Below are positions 33,190 through 35,511 of a DNA stretch of 35,511 bases, in pieces. Both the position numbers and the translations under genes were made by a program. The notes below the pieces were generated by a model, which was not told the DNA's origin, did no database searches, and worked only from the letters and a program-made list of their open reading frames with translations. The stretch covers positions 1-35,511 of the forward strand of contig CAIKVZ010000159.1 in assembly GCA_903830985.1 (NCBI GenBank), written 5' to 3'. This DNA comes from an uncultured beta proteobacterium (GTDB lineage Bacteria; Pseudomonadota; Gammaproteobacteria; Burkholderiales; Burkholderiaceae_C). How positions within the stretch are numbered: the first letter of the stretch is position 1; each line of letters opens with the position of its first letter.

Positions 33190-33240
33190 TAACCCCTTGC
33201 TTGGGGCGGCCCGGCGCGGCGGCAGGGCTTGTAGCCCGCA

Positions 33241-33279
33241 AAAAAGAGCCGGGAGATCGCAAGATCTACCGGCTCTTTT
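33241..33279. terminator. bidirectional terminator between helicase and gabD
   Basis: GAGCCGG (33246-33252) pairs with CCGGCTC (33269-33275), with inner AGATC-GCAA-GATCT and a GNRA-type tetraloop. An A run (33241-33245) lies on one side and TTTT on the other, so it can stop transcripts from both the helicase (plus) and gabD (minus). Confidence 0.88.
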
Positions 33280-33295
33280 GCGTTGGCTGCGACGT

Positions 33296-34774
33296 TTACT
33301 TCAGGATGTCACCAATGCACAGGTACTTGATTTCCACATAGTCGTCCATGCCATGGTGCGAGCCTTCGCGCCCCAGACCGGATTGCTTGACGCCGCCGAA
33401 GGGCACGTGCTCCGAAGCCAGAATGCCCACGTTGATGCCCACCATGCCGTACTCCAGCGCCTCGCTGACGCGGAAAATGCGGCCCACGTCGCGGCTGTAG
33501 AAATAGCTCGCCAGGCCGAACTCGGTGTTGTTCGCGGCGTCGACGGCTTCCTGTTCCGTGCTGAAGCGGAACACCGGTGCAAAGGGGCCGAAGGTTTCTT
33601 CGCGCGCGCACAGCATGTCGGCGCTGGCGTTGGCGATCACCGTGGGTTCGAAGAACTGCCCGGCCAGTTTCTTGCCGCCGACCACCAGCGTGCCGCCCTT
33701 GGCCAGCGCGTCGGCCACGTGGTTTTGCACCTTCAAAATGGCCGCGTCCTCGATCAGCGGGCCCTGCACCACGCCGTCTTCAAAGCCGTTGCCAACCTTG
33801 AGCGCCTTCACCTTGGCGGCGAATTTGGCGACGAACTCGTCGTACACGCCGTCCTGCACATAGAAGCGATTGGCGCAGACGCAGGTCTGTCCGGCGTTGC
33901 GGTACTTGCTGGCCATGGCGCCGTCGACGGCCGAGTCAATGTCAGCGTCGTTGAACACGATGAAGGGCGCATTGCCTCCGAGTTCCAGCGACATCTTCTT
34001 CACCGTCGGCGCCGATTGCGCCATCAGGATGCGGCCCACTTCGGTGGAACCGGTGAAGCTGATGTGGCGCACCACCGGGCTGTCGCACAGCACTTTGCCC
34101 ACGGCAATGGAGTTGGCGGAATCGGCGCTGATCATGTTCAGCACGCCTGCCGGGATGCCGGCGCGGATGGCCAGTTCGGCGGCGGCCAGGGCCGTCAGGG
34201 GTGTGAGTTCAGCCGGCTTGATGATCACGGTGCAGCCCGCGGCCAGGGCCGGGGCCACCTTGCGCGTGATCATGGCCAGCGGGAAATTCCAGGGCGTGAT
34301 GGCCGCACAAACACCGATGGGCTGCTTGAGCACCATGAGGCGGCGGTTGTTGTCGAACTGCGGCAGGGTCTCGCCGTTGACACGCTTGGCTTCTTCGGCA
34401 AACCATTCAACAAAGCTGGCGCCGTAGGCAACTTCGCCCTTGGCTTCGGGGAAGGGCTTGCCCTGCTCTGCCGTCATGATGCGGCCCAGGTCTTCCTGGT
34501 TCGCCATCAGCAGGTCGTACCACTTGCGCAGAATGATGCTGCGCTCCTTGGCGGTCTTGCTGCGCCAGGCCGGCCAAGCCGCGTTGGCCGCGTCAATCGC
34601 GAGTTGCGCGTCGGCTGGGCCGAGGTTGGCGACATCGGCCAGTTTGTGGCCCGTGGCGGGGTCCAGGATGTCGAAGCGGCTGCTCCCCTTGAGCCACTGA
34701 CCGTTGATCAATGCATCGGTCTTGAGCAGGCTGGGGTCTTTCAGCAGTGACAGGGGAGATGTGTTCGTGTTCAT
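33296..34774 (-). CDS. gabD: NAD(P)-dependent succinate-semialdehyde dehydrogenase
   Basis: Aldehyde dehydrogenase of 492 residues, close to E. coli GabD (482). It oxidises succinate semialdehyde to succinate, ending GABA or 4-hydroxybutyrate degradation. Conserved elements are ITPWNFP (159-165), the KPAE cofactor segment (186-189), FTGSTEVG, general base Glu264 (LELGGN) and nucleophile Cys298 (GQTCVC). The HVPFGGVKQSGLGREG C-terminal motif matches SSADH. The ATG at 34774 has AGGT about 10 nt upstream. The frame continues to 34996, but that extension lies over the alaS promoter region. No gabT is adjacent. A glutarate-semialdehyde role is a possible alternative. Confidence 0.92.
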   Translation of the reverse strand: MNTNTSPLSLLKDPSLLKTDALINGQWLKGSSRFDILDPATGHKLADVANLGPADAQLAIDAANAAWPAWRSKTAKERSIILRKWYDLLMANQEDLGRIMTAEQGKPFPEAKGEVAYGASFVEWFAEEAKRVNGETLPQFDNNRRLMVLKQPIGVCAAITPWNFPLAMITRKVAPALAAGCTVIIKPAELTPLTALAAAELAIRAGIPAGVLNMISADSANSIAVGKVLCDSPVVRHISFTGSTEVGRILMAQSAPTVKKMSLELGGNAPFIVFNDADIDSAVDGAMASKYRNAGQTCVCANRFYVQDGVYDEFVAKFAAKVKALKVGNGFEDGVVQGPLIEDAAILKVQNHVADALAKGGTLVVGGKKLAGQFFEPTVIANASADMLCAREETFGPFAPVFRFSTEQEAVDAANNTEFGLASYFYSRDVGRIFRVSEALEYGMVGINVGILASEHVPFGGVKQSGLGREGSHHGMDDYVEIKYLCIGDILK

Positions 34775-34855
34775 GGCGTGACCTGAAGTGTTGACGGGTG
34801 GATGGATGCCAAGCGCCTGCATGGCGTCAATTTGCAAGCATAGCCGGTTCAATGA

Positions 34856-35511
<656 letters not shown>

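Overview
The window is GC-rich (roughly 60-65% by eye) chromosomal DNA. It looks like a betaproteobacterium of the order Burkholderiales, most likely family Comamonadaceae (Rhodoferax/Polaromonas/Hydrogenophaga-like). This rests on recognisable protein families (rpsP-rimM-trmD-rplS, orn next to an M48 peptidase and rsgA, DUF3144, Pit with its DUF47 partner, a RhlE-type helicase with an RG-rich tail) and on REP-like intergenic palindromes. It is inference without a database search. Coding density is high. No gap exceeds 300 bases, and I see no tRNA, rRNA, CRISPR, IS element or prophage.

Layout. (1) 1-2174: a soluble PAS-PAS histidine kinase, probably preceded by a gene that ends in a GTGA overlap, converging on a small DUF3144 gene. 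(2) 2175-7292: a complete branched-chain-amino-acid-type (HAAT) ABC transporter: binding protein, hairpin terminator, two permeases and two ATPases, the last genes coupled by ATGA overlaps. (3) 7416-16602: a co-directional acyl-CoA catabolism cluster: FadB-like multifunctional protein, thiolase, acyl-CoA dehydrogenase, SDR, hotdog thioesterase, MDR oxidoreductase, ElaA-like acetyltransferase and a second SDR. It opens with a perfect TetR-type palindrome. (4) 16615-21170, minus strand: a small membrane protein, a FeeM-like N-acyl amino acid synthase candidate and a large membrane GGDEF-EAL protein. (5) 21225-23852: DUF486 protein, DUF47/PhoU-like protein, Pit phosphate transporter and a GNAT. 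(6) 23984-26232: ribosomal operon rpsP-rimM-trmD-rplS, closed by a strong terminator. (7) 26305-30950: CoA-type Nudix hydrolase, CobD/CbiB-AmpE-like membrane protein, rsgA, M48 protease and orn. (8) 31168-35511: DEAD-box helicase behind a structured leader, a cloverleaf-shaped palindromic repeat, a bidirectional terminator, succinate-semialdehyde dehydrogenase and the start of alaS.

How it fits together. The transporter and the acyl-CoA cluster point the same way and adjoin each other, suggesting uptake of a carboxylic acid that is activated to a CoA ester elsewhere and degraded by beta-oxidation. No acyl-CoA ligase or TetR regulator lies in the window. The transporter ATPases carry two unusual substitutions, Walker A Lys to Arg in the LivF-like subunit and signature Gly to Ala in the LivG-like subunit. 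In a heterodimer these fall in the same composite ATP site.

The least ordinary region is the FeeM-like synthase plus GGDEF-EAL pair with a palindrome upstream, a possible acyl-signal/c-di-GMP module. The most interesting non-coding signals are the cloverleaf repeat at 33101-33189, the helicase leader at 30995-31167, and perfect palindromes upstream of fadB-like, trmD and alaS genes.
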